Source: an uncultured Oscillospiraceae bacterium
GTDB taxonomy: Bacteria; Bacillota; Clostridia; Oscillospirales; Oscillospiraceae
Direction: 5' to 3'
Assembly: GCA_934623575.1 (NCBI GenBank)
Contig: CAKTVL010000026.1
Span: 1-21,081, forward strand
Length of the DNA stretch: 21,081 nt
Position 1 is the first letter of the stretch. Every line of letters begins with the position of its first letter. Below are positions 1 to 6,927 of this stretch, piece by piece. Position numbers and translations under genes: made by a program. The notes beneath the pieces were generated by a model. That model saw only the letters and a list, made by a program, of their open reading frames with translations, made no database searches and was not told the origin of the DNA.

Positions 1-70
1 GGTAGACACAGGAGACTTAAAATCTCCCGGCAGCAATGCCGTACCGGTTCGAGTCCGGTCACCGGCACCA
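1..70 (+). tRNA. tRNA-Leu (anticodon TAA), 5' end cut by window edge
   Basis: This is the 3' part of a long-variable-arm tRNA. The anticodon loop reads ACTTAAAAT with TAA at its centre. A short extra arm follows, then a T arm (ACCGG-TTCGAGT-CCGGT) and the acceptor strand CACCGGC with an encoded CCA at 68-70. The 5' acceptor strand lies outside the window. It sits 15 nt before the initiator tRNA, so the two probably share a transcript. Confidence 0.9.
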
Positions 71-85
71 CCGGTAATTCAATAT

Positions 86-161
86 CGCGGAGTAGAGCAG
101 TTGGCAGCTCGTCGGGCTCATAACCCGGAGGTCGGAGGTTCAAGTCCTCCCTCCGCAACCA
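86..161 (+). tRNA. Initiator tRNA-fMet (anticodon CAT)
   Basis: The cloverleaf is complete, with an encoded CCA at 159-161. The acceptor strands CGCGGAG (86-92) and CTCCGCA (151-157) pair except at the first position, giving the C1-A72 mismatch that marks bacterial initiator tRNA. The anticodon stem carries the three consecutive G-C pairs (GGG/CCC) next to a CTCATAA loop, the other initiator hallmark. Elongator tRNA-Met lacks both features, so the initiator assignment is firm. Confidence 0.95.
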
Positions 162-164
162 GAC

Positions 165-204
165 GCTCCCCGGAATCGCACGATTCCGGGGAGCTTGTTA
201 TTTT
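165..204 (+). terminator. Rho-independent terminator of the tRNA-Leu/fMet unit
   Basis: A perfect 14-bp stem (GCTCCCCGGAATCG with its complement at 181-194) closes on a 2-nt apparent loop and is followed by the T-rich tail TTGTTATTTTT. It starts 3 nt after the CCA of tRNA-fMet. Confidence 0.9.
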
Positions 205-499
205 TGCAAGAAGCAGAGCATTTGCGTTCCGGAAGGACAAGCGGGCAATCCCGGACGCCCTGATGCAGGCTCCGCTGCAGGCAAAACCGAATTACACGAA
301 CGTCATGCGCTATTGCCCCAGGCTTGTAAGGCAATACGCCAGCAAAGCGGCTGCCGTTTCTGGCAGCCGCTTTGCTGGCTGTAGATCACTTTTGCGAACT
401 AGAAAATTTTTACAAAATATGGGGTTTGCACAAAAGCATCTGTCGGCGTTTATCCTGCTCTGTTTCGTCATATCACGGTATATGATGCGCAGAAGCATG
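205..499. other. Gene-free stretch with two abutting hairpins
   Basis: I see no supportable coding region here: the open frames have no ribosome-binding site and no recognisable protein. The stretch contains a bulged 10-bp stem (GCG plus TATTGCC at 307-317 with GGCAATACGC at 330-339), immediately followed by a perfect 18-bp stem (338-355 with 362-379) around a 6-nt loop GTTTCT. The two stems share two bases, so they may be mutually exclusive at the base. The second stem has no real T tract after it (TGTAGATCACTTTT). It could be a structured RNA, a REP-like or MITE-derived repeat, or a weak terminator. Confidence 0.5.
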
Positions 500-549
500 G
501 ATCATTCAGGAGAGAATCGAATACAAAAGACGCAATGTATTCCGTCGCG

Positions 550-2023
550 ATGTTTGACAACAGCCCCCCCTCCCCTTTTGCGTGATCCGGGTAGAGCTGG
601 ACGAGGCTGCCGCTCCGGTGGACTGGACCTTCCTGTACTGCAATGACGCTTTGGCCGCGCTGGAGGGCTATCCAAAGGACAAGCTGCTGGGACAGCGCTT
701 CTTCCAACTGTTCCCGGACGGCGACCGCAAGTGGCTCAAGCCGTACTATGAGGCGGCATACGAAAAGAGAGCGGCCGCCTTTGACTCCATCTCCGAGGAG
801 ATCGGGCAGTATCTGCACATCGACTGCATCCCCCTGGACGAGCCGGGGCTGTGCGCCTGCCTGCTCCGCAACACCCGGCAGGAGAGCGAGTACCGGCAGC
901 GGCTGGACGAGGAGCTGCACGCGGCGCTGCGCACAACAGCAGACGGACAACAGCTACAGCGCGACTCTTGAGACCTATTTTGACCTGTTCGTGGACCCGG
1001 AGGTCTCCGTGGATTTCCATCAAAAGACCAATGCCGCGTTCCTGATGGACTACCTTCCCAAGCACAACGACCGCTTCTCCTATCGGTATCAGCTCAAGCC
1101 CAATCCCCCCGGCGTAAAGCACATGGAGGTGCAGATCTCCCACTTCAACAGCACCAAGGGCTTCCAGGTCGTGGTGGGCTTCCGCGTCATTGACGGTGGA
1201 TGTGATCGACGAGGACGTGATCGCGGACAAGCTGCGGCTGACGCAGGTGCTGCTGAATATCCTGGGCAACGGCGTAAAGTTCAACAAGACCGGCGGCACC
1301 ATCTCCGTCAAGAGCGAGGAGTGCGAGGGCAGCGAATTCGATGTGTGCCTGACCCTCAGGCTCAGCGGCGAGAAAAAGGTCTATGAGCAGATCGAATCGC
1401 TGCAGGGACTGCGGGTGCTGGTGGCGGACGACGACACCGACACCTGCCTGAGCGTCTCCAAAATGCTGAAGGAGATCGGCATGCGGTCGGAATGGACGGT
1501 CTCCGGCAAAGAAGCCGTCATCCGGGCAAAGAACGCCATGGAGCTGGGCGGCGAGTTTTACGCCTATATCATCGACTGGCTGATGCCGGACATGAACGGC
1601 ATCGAGACCGTCCGCCGCATCCGCCGGGTCATCGGCGACAGCCACCCCATCATTATCCTGACCGCCTACGACTGGTCCGACGTGGAGGAGGCGCGGGAGG
1701 CCGGCGTGACGGCCTTCTGTGAAAAGCCGCTGTTCATGTCGGAGCTGCGGGGCATCCTGACGCAGCCGTATCAGGCGCAGCGGCCGAAAGAAGGACGCAA
1801 GCCGCTTCCGCGGCAAAGGATCCTGGTGGTGGACAGCTATACCGCCACCAAACGGATCCGGGCGCTAACGCTGCCCCACTGCCGCACGATCCCCATCATC
1901 GCCATGACCGCCAATGCCTTTGTGGAGGACCAGGAAAAGGCCGTCGAGGCCGGAATGAACGGGTATCAGGCCAAGCCGATCCAGGTCTCCGAGCTGCTCA
2001 AAACCATCGAGTCCGTGCTGTGA
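550..2023 (+). pseudogene. Decayed hybrid sensor histidine kinase (PAS-HATPase-REC-REC remnant)
   Basis: Homology-bearing stretches run through three frames. Residues MFDNSP...SPF at 550-579 are followed by a shift, then a PAS domain (DWTFLYCNDALAALEGYP at about 620-675, frame of 582). A second sensor segment follows (SATLETYFDLFVDPEVSVDF from about 962, another frame), ending in FRVID near 1190. The next frame starts directly in the kinase N box (KLRLTQVLLNILGNGVKF), so the dimerisation/His-box domain is gone. The sequence then jumps from GGTIS of one ATPase strand to the typical post-G2 strand (VKSEE-GSEF), removing the ATP-binding G boxes. Receiver 1 is complete. Receiver 2 keeps its first strand (RILVVD) but jumps to ATKRIRAL, losing the phospho-acceptor Asp. 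The protein cannot work as a kinase. The 5' end is uncertain because in-frame remnants upstream of 550 are also broken. Confidence 0.8.
1190..2023 (+). CDS. Residual open frame: N-box fragment, intact receiver, truncated receiver
   Basis: This is the longest uninterrupted piece of the broken kinase, 277 codons from a TTG. Residues 12-31 are the N box and 33-60 the C-terminal ATPase strand. Residues 74-190 form a complete receiver with acidic pocket D80-D81, phospho-acceptor D129 (in IIDWLMPDMNG), T158 and K179. Residues about 208-277 are a receiver lacking its middle, including the acceptor. The two internal deletions are in frame. I see no Shine-Dalgarno sequence before the TTG, so independent translation is doubtful. 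If it is expressed, it could only act as a phosphate sink or response-regulator-like protein. No DNA-binding output domain is present. Confidence 0.35.
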   Translation: MTVDVIDEDVIADKLRLTQVLLNILGNGVKFNKTGGTISVKSEECEGSEFDVCLTLRLSGEKKVYEQIESLQGLRVLVADDDTDTCLSVSKMLKEIGMRSEWTVSGKEAVIRAKNAMELGGEFYAYIIDWLMPDMNGIETVRRIRRVIGDSHPIIILTAYDWSDVEEAREAGVTAFCEKPLFMSELRGILTQPYQAQRPKEGRKPLPRQRILVVDSYTATKRIRALTLPHCRTIPIIAMTANAFVEDQEKAVEAGMNGYQAKPIQVSELLKTIESVL

Positions 2024-2041
2024 CCGCTGCAGCCATAAAAG

Positions 2042-2085
2042 AAACCGCAAGACCGTCCTTTCGATGGCCTTGCGGTTTTTAGTTT
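2042..2085. terminator. Terminator after the kinase remnant, probably bidirectional
   Basis: A 10-bp stem AAACCGCAAG / CTTGCGGTTT (2042-2051 with 2069-2078) closes a 17-nt loop and is followed on the plus strand by TTTTTAGTTTT. On the minus strand it runs into TTTCTTTT, so it could also end transcripts of the M20 peptidase gene about 95 nt away. Confidence 0.75.
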
Positions 2086-2178
2086 TCGAAGAATCGGTGC
2101 GCCCCCACCTATTCTGCTCCCGGCCCTGGCATACCGGCAAGACCGCCCGGGCACTTCGCCCGTTCACGGGGCCTTCTA

Positions 2179-3363
2179 TCAGGGCAGCAGGACCTTTTCC
2201 AGAAAGGCCAGCACGGCCTCAGCGGTCTGGTGAACGGAGGACAGCTCCACATATTCGTCGCTGCTGTGGTAGTTCTCGCCGTCGGCGCCGAAGATGATGG
2301 CCGGCGCGCCCAGCCGCGTGCCCAGATAGTTGAAGTCGCCGATGCTGGAGAAATAGGAGATGCTGGGCTCCTTGCCGGTGACCTGCCGGATGGAATCCAT
2401 CAGCGCAACGGTCATGGAGTCGTCCTGGGGCACCGTATAGGGCATGAACCCGCGGGAGCCCTCGGACGGGGCCTCCCGGAAGCAGATCTCGTACCGGCCG
2501 GTGATACCGGCGCGCTGCGCAGCCTTTTCGATCTCGCGGACGATGGCCTCCGGGCTTTCGCCCACCACAATGTGCCAGAACAGCCGCAGCACGGCGTAGT
2601 CGGGCACACTGCACGCGCCGCCGTCGGCGCTGATGCCCACCACGCAGCAGGTGCCCTTGCCCAGATGCGGGTCCTCGATGTAGTCCACCTGCTCCAGCGC
2701 CTGGGCGACCTTGGCGGCGTCCAGCAGGGCGCTGTGACCCTTTTCCGGGTTGGCCGCGTGGGCGGACTTGCCGTAGAAGCGTACCTCCAGGCCATAGCCG
2801 CCCCGGGCGCCCAAACAGACATCCGGAAAGGGCTTGCCGTCAAAGCCGGAGCTTGGCTCGGTGATCAGGGAGAAGTCCACATCGGAGAGATAACCATCCT
2901 CGATCAGGGCATTGGTGCCCAAGCCGTAGGGCCCTTCCTCGTCGGAGACCAGCGCCAGTTTGATCGTGCCGGCAAAGGTCTTGTGGGCGGCGGCGAAGTG
3001 CGCCGCTGCCGCCATCAGCGCGGCACAACCGGACTTCATATCCAGCGCGCCCACGCCGTAAAGCCTGTCGCCGTCCAACTCACCGTAGGGGTCGCGGGTC
3101 CAGCCGCCGCACCGCTGCACGGTGTCCAAGTGGCCGTTCAGGCAGATGACCGGGCCGGGGAGGGAGCCGGGGAGGAGGGAAAAAACGTTTTTGCCGTGAA
3201 AATTTGTCACTTTGGCGTCGTGGTATTGGTGCAGCTGTGCGGGAAGGCCGTGACGGTGAAGCCAGTCCGCGGCAAAGTCCATGATGTCATCCTCGTGAAA
3301 ATACTCACTTTTGATGGCCACAAGCTGCTGTAAAAGCTCAGTTACTTCCGCTTTCGGTATCAT
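2179..3363 (-). CDS. M20 family metallopeptidase (ArgE/DapE-type hydrolase)
   Basis: The 394-residue protein is a probable di-zinc amidohydrolase/exopeptidase of the M20 family, cytosolic, cleaving an N-acyl amino acid or short peptide; the substrate cannot be read from sequence. Metal ligands and catalytic residues are in order: H78 and D80 in NGHLDTV, D108 in GALDMKSG, catalytic E142 and ligand E143 in SDEEG, E169 in ITEP, and a C-terminal His in GENYHSSDE. The dimerisation domain (GGYGLEVRFYGKSAHAA) is present. I chose ATG 3363 because AAAGGAG lies 11 nt upstream; an in-frame start 54 nt earlier has no such site and adds a non-conserved tail. A weak -10 (TATACT, minus strand of 3420-3425) lies upstream. 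It appears to be a single-gene unit. Full length for the family. Confidence 0.9.
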   Translation of the reverse strand: MIPKAEVTELLQQLVAIKSEYFHEDDIMDFAADWLHRHGLPAQLHQYHDAKVTNFHGKNVFSLLPGSLPGPVICLNGHLDTVQRCGGWTRDPYGELDGDRLYGVGALDMKSGCAALMAAAAHFAAAHKTFAGTIKLALVSDEEGPYGLGTNALIEDGYLSDVDFSLITEPSSGFDGKPFPDVCLGARGGYGLEVRFYGKSAHAANPEKGHSALLDAAKVAQALEQVDYIEDPHLGKGTCCVVGISADGGACSVPDYAVLRLFWHIVVGESPEAIVREIEKAAQRAGITGRYEICFREAPSEGSRGFMPYTVPQDDSMTVALMDSIRQVTGKEPSISYFSSIGDFNYLGTRLGAPAIIFGADGENYHSSDEYVELSSVHQTAEAVLAFLEKVLLP

Positions 3364-3708
3364 TTTCGTATTTTCTCCTTTCTGCTGCGCGGGCGGAAAA
3401 ATGGGGTGATCTGCCATACAGTATAGCGGAAAAGTGTTGAACGGCTGTTGGTTTTGGCCCGGCCGGGCTTGTTGACTGAAACGTTTTCTATATAAGAAAG
3501 GGCAAGAACGGCATGTTTTTTTGCGCAGAACGAGGTCCCCGCGCGGTGCGCGGGGGCCTCTTCATCGGGGGTAGTGGGGGCCGGGTCAATTTCCGGCGGG
3601 GCCGCTTTTCGGCGGGTCATTTTGCTGGGCCGCTTTTGGGCGGAGACACTGTTCGGCGGCGATATTTCCGCCGGAGACATTTTTCGACGGGGCCGCTTCG
3701 CATTTGGA
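3364..3708. other. Intergenic region between the M20 gene and the HD-GYP gene
   Basis: No gene is supported. The region holds the weak M20 promoter, a 13-bp hairpin at 3532-3560 (one G-T pair, 3-nt loop) without a T tract on either strand, and a 15-bp-periodic GC/T-patterned tract (3588-3707) described separately. The open frames on both strands lack plausible translation signals and resemble only low-complexity sequence. Confidence 0.6.
3588..3707. repeat. Degenerate 15-bp periodic tract, eight units
   Basis: Eight consecutive 15-bp units show the pattern two weak triplets then GC-rich triplets, for example AATTTCCGGCGGGGC, CGCTTTTCGGCGGGT, CATTTTGCTGGGCCG and TATTTCCGCCGGAGA. Read on the plus strand in one frame they give pentads such as NFRRG, RFSAG, HFAGP, YFRRR and HFSTG, a pattern like pentapeptide repeats. 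The tract ends two bases before the stop codon of the minus-strand HD-GYP gene. Two further similar units lie inside that gene's Pro/Asp-rich tail. Confidence 0.6.
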
Positions 3709-6700
3709 TCACTTTTTGTCGGGGGTATTTTCGTCGGGGGCGGGGGCGGAGTCGGGTGGTGGCAGCCGGGTGTCGTCGGGAGAGGCGGGGGCGGCGCCCT
3801 CGTAGATCATATCCACCATGATGGCGGCGATCTTGGGGTCGAACTGGGTGCCGCTGCCATTCTTCAGCTCCTCCAGCACCTGCTCACGCGGCAGCGCCTT
3901 GCGGTAGCAGCGGTCGCTGGACATGGCGTCGTAGCTGTCGGCCACGCCGATGATGCGGCCCACCAGGGGGATGTCCTCCCCGGCCAGACCGGCGCAATAG
4001 CCCTTGCCGTCGTAGCGCTCGTGGTGATAGCGGGCGCCGTCGGCAATGCCCCGCAGGGCCGTGAAGTCCCGCAGGATCTCGCCGCCCTTCTCCGTGTGCG
4101 TCTGGATAACGGCCCGCTCCTCCGGCGTAAGCGCCCCGGCCTTGTTGAGGATGCTGTCGGGGATGCCGATCTTGCCGATGTCGTGGAGCAGGGCGATGTA
4201 GTACACCAGCTCCTGGTCCTCCTCAGAAAAGCCCATGCGCCGGGCGATCTCACGGGAGTACAGCGCCACCCGGATGGAGTGGCCGCTGGTGTAGGGGTCC
4301 TTGGCGTCGATGGTGTTGGCGAAGGTGCGCAGGGCCTGTCCCACGATGCTGCGGTAGACCTGCCGCTGCTGCCGCAGGCGCTTCATCTTGGCATGGATGA
4401 TCAGCTGGGAGATGCCGAAGGCGGCGGCCACCAGCAGCACCAGGCCGATGATCCAGGCCAGCGGCATCTCCGTCAGGCTCTTCTCCTTGACTACAGTGAT
4501 CTTCAGCGTCTGATGCTCCTGGGGGGCATCGGGGTCGAATACCCGCAGGCGGAAGGTATAGGTGCCGCCGTCCAGATTGGTATAGCTGACGCTGCCGCTG
4601 GTGTTGTACAACACCGTCTCGTTTCTGCCAAAGCCCTCCAGCTGGTAGGCGATGCACAGGTCGGCAGTGCCGGAGAGGGTCAGCGCGGAGAAATAGATGG
4701 TGACGCGGCGGTTGTCCTTGGGCAGCCGGATGATCTCCGGGTGCTCGGATATGCCGTCATCTGTGTGGACGCTGTCGATCACCAGACGGGGCACCGAGGG
4801 CTCCATCACCCGGAAATCAAACACACTGATGCCACTGCGGGTGGAGAGGTACAGCCTGCCGTCGGGGGCAAAGTAGTTCCAGTTGTTCATGCTGAGGGAG
4901 CCGGTAAGGCCGTCGCTGGTACCGTAGTGGGCGGCATGGGGCGCCTCTCCGGAGAACAGCTCCGTCTCGTTCACGGCGTAGAGGCCGCTGTCCTGCAGCA
5001 GCCACAGCCGCCCGTTCCGCTCAAACAGGTCGAAGATGGAGCCGGCGCCGATGTTCAAATTGTCAAACCGGCGGAAGGTGCCGTCCAGCCAGTAATACAG
5101 GTGGCTGCCGGCGCTGACGAACCAGCCGTCGCCGCTCTCTGCGGGGACGATGCGCAGCACCACGCCGTCCATCAGCCCCTGCTCGAAGCTGTAGCGGGTC
5201 AGGGTACCGTCGGGCTGTATGGCATAGATGCCGCTGCCGGCGCTGCCCACCAGCAGCGTGCCGTCAGGGGCCTGGGCGATGCACAGGATGGACTGGGTCT
5301 CCATGCCGTGGGCCTTGTCGTAACAGGCGGTGACCGTGTCGCCGTCGATCAGGGCCAGGCCGTCCTGTGTGCCCACAGCCACCGTGCCGTCCGCCAGCTC
5401 GTATGCCAGCCGGATACAGCTGCTCTTTACGCCGTTTTCAGAATTGAACACCGCCGTATCGCCGGTGGTGGGATCATAGCGCACGATGCCAAGGTCGGAA
5501 TAGGTGCTGCACCAGAGACGGCCCCGGCTGTCCACCAGCAGGTGCTTCACATGGGCGTCCGCCAGCAGATCGGTGACGGCGTTGTGCACCGGCTGCCAGC
5601 CGCTGTCGAAGGCCAGCAGCCCCGCGTCGGTGGCGGCATAGAACAGCCCGTCGACCTCCGTTATCGCGTTTATATCCTGGCCGGTGAGCCCGGTCTCATA
5701 GTTGGGGGTGGTAAAATAGCCCGGCGCGTAGCGGATAAGCCCCTCGCTGGAGGAGGCCAGCCACACGTCGCCCTCGCTGTCGATGGTCGCCCAGTTTACG
5801 GCGTTGGTCCGGGCGGATGTGTGGGGATCCACCATCTCGCCGTCGGCGGTCATGTAGGCGAAGCCCTGCTCGCCGGAGACCAGGATGCTGCCGTCCCCGG
5901 TGACGCAGATCCGGTTGTGGTATTTGACGTCGTCGGTGTGGAAAAGGCGGACGTCGAAGTCGGAGCCGTTCAGGGCCGTGCCGGTGCAGCTGACCTTGGC
6001 CAGGGCAGTGCCGTTGGTGCCCAGATAGAGATCATGGGCGCTGTCGGAGGTCAGGCAGACGATGCGCTCGCCGCCGGCGAAGAAGTCGTCGCCCTCCAGC
6101 ATGGCCACGCAGTGTCCGTCCTGCAGGACGGCGCATTTCTCGGCGTTCATGGCGCACCAGAGCCGGTCGTAGGGATCGACGCCCAGGCTGTAGATGGTCT
6201 CGCCCGACACCCACAGGTCGTCCAGGGGGACCAACTGCCCGTCGCGGACCTCACACACGCCGGAGGTGGAGGCCACATAGATACGGCCGCTGCTGTCCTC
6301 GGCAAAGTCGCAGATGCTGAGAAAGCCGTATTTGTCCGTGCAGGGGATGGGGGTAAAGACGTCGTTTTCATAGAGGAACACGCCGGCGTCGCTGCTGCCG
6401 ATCCACAGGCGGCCGGTGGAGTCCTCGAACAGGGCGCGGATGGAGGGCGTGGAGATGGCGCCCTCATCGCTGAAATTGCGGAAGGTGGTGCCGTTGTAGC
6501 GGAGCAGGCCGCCGAAGCCGCCCACCCACAGGTAGCCGTCCGACGTTTGCAGGACGGCGTTGGTCTCGTCGGTGGGAAGGCCGTTGTTCTTGTTAAAGAC
6601 CGTGCGCACATAGCCCGGCTCCTCCGCGGCCCAGGCGGCGGCGCAGCACAGCACCGCCAGCACAGCGGCCAGCAGGGCGGCGCATGTCCTCCGGAAAAAG

Positions 6701-6714
6701 CGAGTTCTCCTCAT
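3709..6714 (-). CDS. Periplasmic two-component-propeller sensor fused to an HD-GYP phosphodiesterase
   Basis: A 1001-residue membrane protein. Residues 1-29 are a signal peptide (RR..F then a hydrophobic core ending AAAWA). About 35-670 is a set of Reg_prop beta-propeller repeats (GYLWVG, GRLWIG, GRLWCS, GDVWLAS). About 680-740 is a Y_Y_Y domain (AYQLEGF...GGTYTFRLRVFD). One membrane helix spans about 752-775. The cytoplasmic HD-GYP domain follows (HD at about 845 in LLHDIGKIGIPD, then HHERYDGKGY near 905). Known HD-GYP proteins hydrolyse cyclic di-GMP or related dinucleotides, so the likely role is extracytoplasmic ligand sensing coupled to second-messenger breakdown. The GYP signature reads GYC, and no GGDEF, EAL or kinase domain is present. 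The C-terminal ~30 residues are Pro/Asp-rich. ATG 6714 has GGGAG 10 nt upstream. Transcribed alone. Confidence 0.88.
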   Translation of the reverse strand: MRRTRFFRRTCAALLAAVLAVLCCAAAWAAEEPGYVRTVFNKNNGLPTDETNAVLQTSDGYLWVGGFGGLLRYNGTTFRNFSDEGAISTPSIRALFEDSTGRLWIGSSDAGVFLYENDVFTPIPCTDKYGFLSICDFAEDSSGRIYVASTSGVCEVRDGQLVPLDDLWVSGETIYSLGVDPYDRLWCAMNAEKCAVLQDGHCVAMLEGDDFFAGGERIVCLTSDSAHDLYLGTNGTALAKVSCTGTALNGSDFDVRLFHTDDVKYHNRICVTGDGSILVSGEQGFAYMTADGEMVDPHTSARTNAVNWATIDSEGDVWLASSSEGLIRYAPGYFTTPNYETGLTGQDINAITEVDGLFYAATDAGLLAFDSGWQPVHNAVTDLLADAHVKHLLVDSRGRLWCSTYSDLGIVRYDPTTGDTAVFNSENGVKSSCIRLAYELADGTVAVGTQDGLALIDGDTVTACYDKAHGMETQSILCIAQAPDGTLLVGSAGSGIYAIQPDGTLTRYSFEQGLMDGVVLRIVPAESGDGWFVSAGSHLYYWLDGTFRRFDNLNIGAGSIFDLFERNGRLWLLQDSGLYAVNETELFSGEAPHAAHYGTSDGLTGSLSMNNWNYFAPDGRLYLSTRSGISVFDFRVMEPSVPRLVIDSVHTDDGISEHPEIIRLPKDNRRVTIYFSALTLSGTADLCIAYQLEGFGRNETVLYNTSGSVSYTNLDGGTYTFRLRVFDPDAPQEHQTLKITVVKEKSLTEMPLAWIIGLVLLVAAAFGISQLIIHAKMKRLRQQRQVYRSIVGQALRTFANTIDAKDPYTSGHSIRVALYSREIARRMGFSEEDQELVYYIALLHDIGKIGIPDSILNKAGALTPEERAVIQTHTEKGGEILRDFTALRGIADGARYHHERYDGKGYCAGLAGEDIPLVGRIIGVADSYDAMSSDRCYRKALPREQVLEELKNGSGTQFDPKIAAIMVDMIYEGAAPASPDDTRLPPPDSAPAPDENTPDKK

Positions 6715-6747
6715 GTATGAACATCTCCCGATGTAAACTCTTTAATT

Positions 6748-6777
6748 TTTATACTATAGCACGGTTTTTACGGAAAA
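6748..6777 (-). promoter_or_regulatory. Probable promoter of the HD-GYP sensor gene
   Basis: On the minus strand TTTTCC (6772-6777) is followed after 18 nt by TATAAA (6748-6753); an overlapping TATAGT lies at 6753-6758. The flanking DNA is AT-rich against a GC-rich background. The -35 is only a partial match. Confidence 0.55.
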
Positions 6778-6863
6778 TCCATCCATTTTAAGTAAATTTT
6801 GTCAAAGTGCGGCGGGCGGAGGCCGAGGCCCGGGAACGCGCGGCGCGCGGGCTGTGAGCGTAT

Positions 6864-6898
6864 AAAAGTCCCTCCCCGATGGGGAGGGACTTTTTTTG
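6864..6898 (-). terminator. Terminator of the Na/Pi symporter gene
   Basis: A perfect stem of 14 bp (AAAAGTCCCTCCCC and its complement) with a 3-nt loop GAT lies about 30 nt past the stop codon. The tail is CTTTTATA on the minus strand and seven T on the plus strand, so it can stop transcription from either side. Confidence 0.9.
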
Positions 6899-6927
6899 AT
6901 ATACAGCTCCCGGCAGGGGGCTGCGCG

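Noticed and set aside
101..646. 181-codon plus-strand open frame beginning inside tRNA-fMet
   Set aside because: It starts within a tRNA, reads through a terminator and hairpins, and lacks a ribosome-binding site or recognisable domain.
3476..3490. CcpA (cre) site before the M20 gene (GAAACGTTTTC)
   Set aside because: Both ends of the cre consensus mismatch (TG and CA missing), so it is not distinguishable from chance.
3532..3560. Intrinsic terminator of the HD-GYP gene
   Set aside because: The 13-bp stem is strong, but on the minus strand it is followed by GTTCTGCGCAAAAAAA with no T tract; kept only as a hairpin of unknown role.
3574..6720. A 1048-codon plus-strand open frame opposite the HD-GYP sensor gene
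   Set aside because: It is the complement of a convincing multi-domain gene, is full of Ala/Val/Gly/His/Gln-rich sequence typical of antisense frames in GC-rich DNA, and has no ribosome-binding site or domain.
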